Assembly: GCA_958449715.1 (NCBI GenBank)
Contig: CAUDIU010000103.1
Span: 1-5,448 of the forward strand
Length of the DNA stretch: 5,448 bases
Direction of reading: 5' to 3'
Source: an uncultured Clostridium sp.
Lineage (GTDB): Bacteria; Cyanobacteriota; Vampirovibrionia; Gastranaerophilales; Gastranaerophilaceae
Positions 4,101 to 5,448 of the stretch are shown piece after piece. The position numbers and the translations under genes are program-made. Position 1 is the stretch's first letter. The number at the start of each line of letters is the position of its first letter. The notes under the pieces were generated by a model that was not told the origin of the DNA, did not search any database, and saw nothing but the letters and a program-made list of their open reading frames with translations.

Positions 4101-5448
4101 ATGACAACAAAAAACAAAAAAGCTGTTGAAAACCTAGAAAAGGCTTTAAATCAGTCTACAGTGGTTGACAGCGCTGAAAAATTAGAAATGCTAATTGCAA
4201 GAGTAAAAAAAGCTCAAAAAATTTATTCTAATTTTACTCAAGAACAAGTTGATGCAATTTTCAAAGCAGCAGCTACAGCTGCTGACAAAGCTCGTATTCC
4301 TCTAGCTAAAATGGCTGTTGAAGAAACTGGTATGGGCGTTTTAGAAGATAAAATTATTAAAAATCACTTCGCATCAGAATACATTTATAACAAACATAAA
4401 AATGTAAAAACTTGTGGAATTATAAAAGAAGATAAAGCAAATGGTATTAAAACAGTTGCAGAACCTCTAGGTGTTATTGCAGGTATCGTTCCTACAACAA
4501 ACCCTACATCAACAGCAATTTTTAAATCATTAATTGCTTTAAAAACTAGAAACGCAATTATCTTTTCACCACACCCAAGAGCAACAAAATGCACAATTGA
4601 AGCTGCTAAAATCGTTTTAGAAGCTGCAGTTAAAGCTGGTGCTCCTGAAGATATTATTGGTTGGATCGATATCCCATCAATCGATTTATCAAACCAATTA
4701 ATGAAACACCCTGACATTGCTTGTATCTTAGCTACAGGTGGTCCTGGTATGGTTAAAGCTGCTTATTCATCTGGAAACCCTGCATTAGGTGTTGGTCCTG
4801 GTAACGCAGCTGCTGTAATTGATGAAACTGCTGACATCAAAATGGCAGTATCTTCAATCCTTATGTCAAAAACTTTCGACAACGGTATGATTTGTGCATC
4901 TGAACAATCAGTTGTTGTAGTTGATAAAGTATATGAAGAAGTTAAAAAAGAATTTATCTATAGAGGTGCATACTTAATTAATGAAGCAGAAGAAAAGAAA
5001 ATGATTGATCTTCCATTCATTGATCCAAAACGTGGTACAGCTCACCCTGATATCGTTGGTCAACCAGCTTGGAGAATTGCAGAATTAGCTGGATTCAGCA
5101 TTCCAAAAACAGCAAAAATTATTTTAGCTGAAAGACCATCAGTAGATTGGGATGATCCATTCTCTAGAGAAAAATTATCTCCTGTATTAACTATGTACAG
5201 AGCAAAAGATTTCGAAGAAGCAACAGAAATGACTTATGAATTAGTATCAAAAGGTGGTGCTGGTCACTCTGCAGACCTTTATACAGATACTCGTAGTCAA
5301 GAAAGAGTTGACAAATTCGCAGAAAAAATGCCTGCATGTAGAGTATTAATCAACTCACCATCAGCTCAAGGTGGTATCGGTGATTTATATAACTTCAAAT
5401 TAGAACCTTCACTTTCTCTTGGTTGTGGTTCTTGGGGTAAAAACGCCG
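4101..5448 (+). CDS. adhE: Bifunctional aldehyde-alcohol dehydrogenase, N-terminal half
   Basis: The first 449 codons are present and the frame runs off the right edge without a stop. AdhE converts acetyl-CoA to acetaldehyde and then ethanol, using two NADH, and so regenerates NAD+ during fermentation. The visible part is the CoA-acylating aldehyde dehydrogenase domain. It is very close to E. coli AdhE as I recall it: FTQEQVDAIFKAAA, IPLAKMAVEETGMG, IVPTTNPTSTAIFKSL (around 129-144), SPHPRA (156-161) and TGGPGMVKAAYSS (212-224) all match. The catalytic cysteine is Cys265 in NGMICASEQS. The N-terminus is about 19 residues longer than in E. coli. The last residues, LGCGSWGKN, align just before the linker to the iron-dependent alcohol dehydrogenase domain, which would lie beyond the window. 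A single-domain acylating dehydrogenase is the alternative but is less likely given the AdhE-specific sequence. The ATG follows AGGAG by ten bases. It uses C-ending codons (TTC, AAC, ATC) more than its neighbours, a sign of high expression. Confidence 0.93.
   Translation, partial: MTTKNKKAVENLEKALNQSTVVDSAEKLEMLIARVKKAQKIYSNFTQEQVDAIFKAAATAADKARIPLAKMAVEETGMGVLEDKIIKNHFASEYIYNKHKNVKTCGIIKEDKANGIKTVAEPLGVIAGIVPTTNPTSTAIFKSLIALKTRNAIIFSPHPRATKCTIEAAKIVLEAAVKAGAPEDIIGWIDIPSIDLSNQLMKHPDIACILATGGPGMVKAAYSSGNPALGVGPGNAAAVIDETADIKMAVSSILMSKTFDNGMICASEQSVVVVDKVYEEVKKEFIYRGAYLINEAEEKKMIDLPFIDPKRGTAHPDIVGQPAWRIAELAGFSIPKTAKIILAERPSVDWDDPFSREKLSPVLTMYRAKDFEEATEMTYELVSKGGAGHSADLYTDTRSQERVDKFAEKMPACRVLINSPSAQGGIGDLYNFKLEPSLSLGCGSWGKNA

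Noticed and set aside
4385..4717. A 110-codon open frame on the minus strand inside adhE
   Set aside because: It lies wholly opposite the strongly conserved aldehyde dehydrogenase sequence, and has no ribosome-binding site or recognisable product. It is a shadow of adhE.

Overview
This is an AT-rich window of ordinary chromosomal character. It carries five well-supported genes plus one partial gene at each edge counted among six in total, and there is no sign of a phage, insertion sequence, CRISPR array, tRNA or rRNA. The organism looks like an anaerobic, fermentative, low-GC gut-type bacterium. My best guess is a Gastranaerophilales/Vampirovibrionia ("Melainabacteria") lineage. That rests on the base composition, a bifunctional-AdhE-type fermentation gene, and a small Asn-rich protein with ISFG-like end motifs, which I associate from memory with that group. 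The assignment is an inference, and a low-GC Firmicute is the main alternative.

Left part (1-1995): the 3' portion of a TPR-repeat gene runs straight into lysC (aspartate kinase, two C-terminal ACT domains). The lysC TTG start overlaps the TPR stop codon in the sequence TTGA, so the two are probably co-transcribed and translationally coupled. A strong intrinsic terminator ends this unit at 1962-1995.

Middle (1996-2830): about 320 bases with no convincing protein gene contain several hairpins and end in a second, orphan terminator-like structure (2261-2296), so a small RNA is possible. Next come a near-perfect sigma-70 promoter (TTGACA, 17 bp, TATAGT), a structured leader with a strong Shine-Dalgarno, and a 95-residue protein of unknown function. 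A perfect 15-bp inverted repeat follows, and its right arm holds the ribosome-binding site of the next gene.

Right part (2833-5448): a single-domain rhodanese ends in a terminator embedded in its stop codon. It converges with an unrecognised 233-residue gene on the minus strand. That gene diverges from the last gene, the N-terminal aldehyde-dehydrogenase half of adhE, which runs off the window. The adhE promoter has a 17-bp-spaced -35/-10, with a TTGTGA...TCACGA inverted repeat just downstream. This suggests repression by a redox sensor such as Rex, or control by a CRP/FNR-family protein. The genes do not form one pathway: lysC is biosynthetic, adhE is fermentative, and the rhodanese is sulfur-related.
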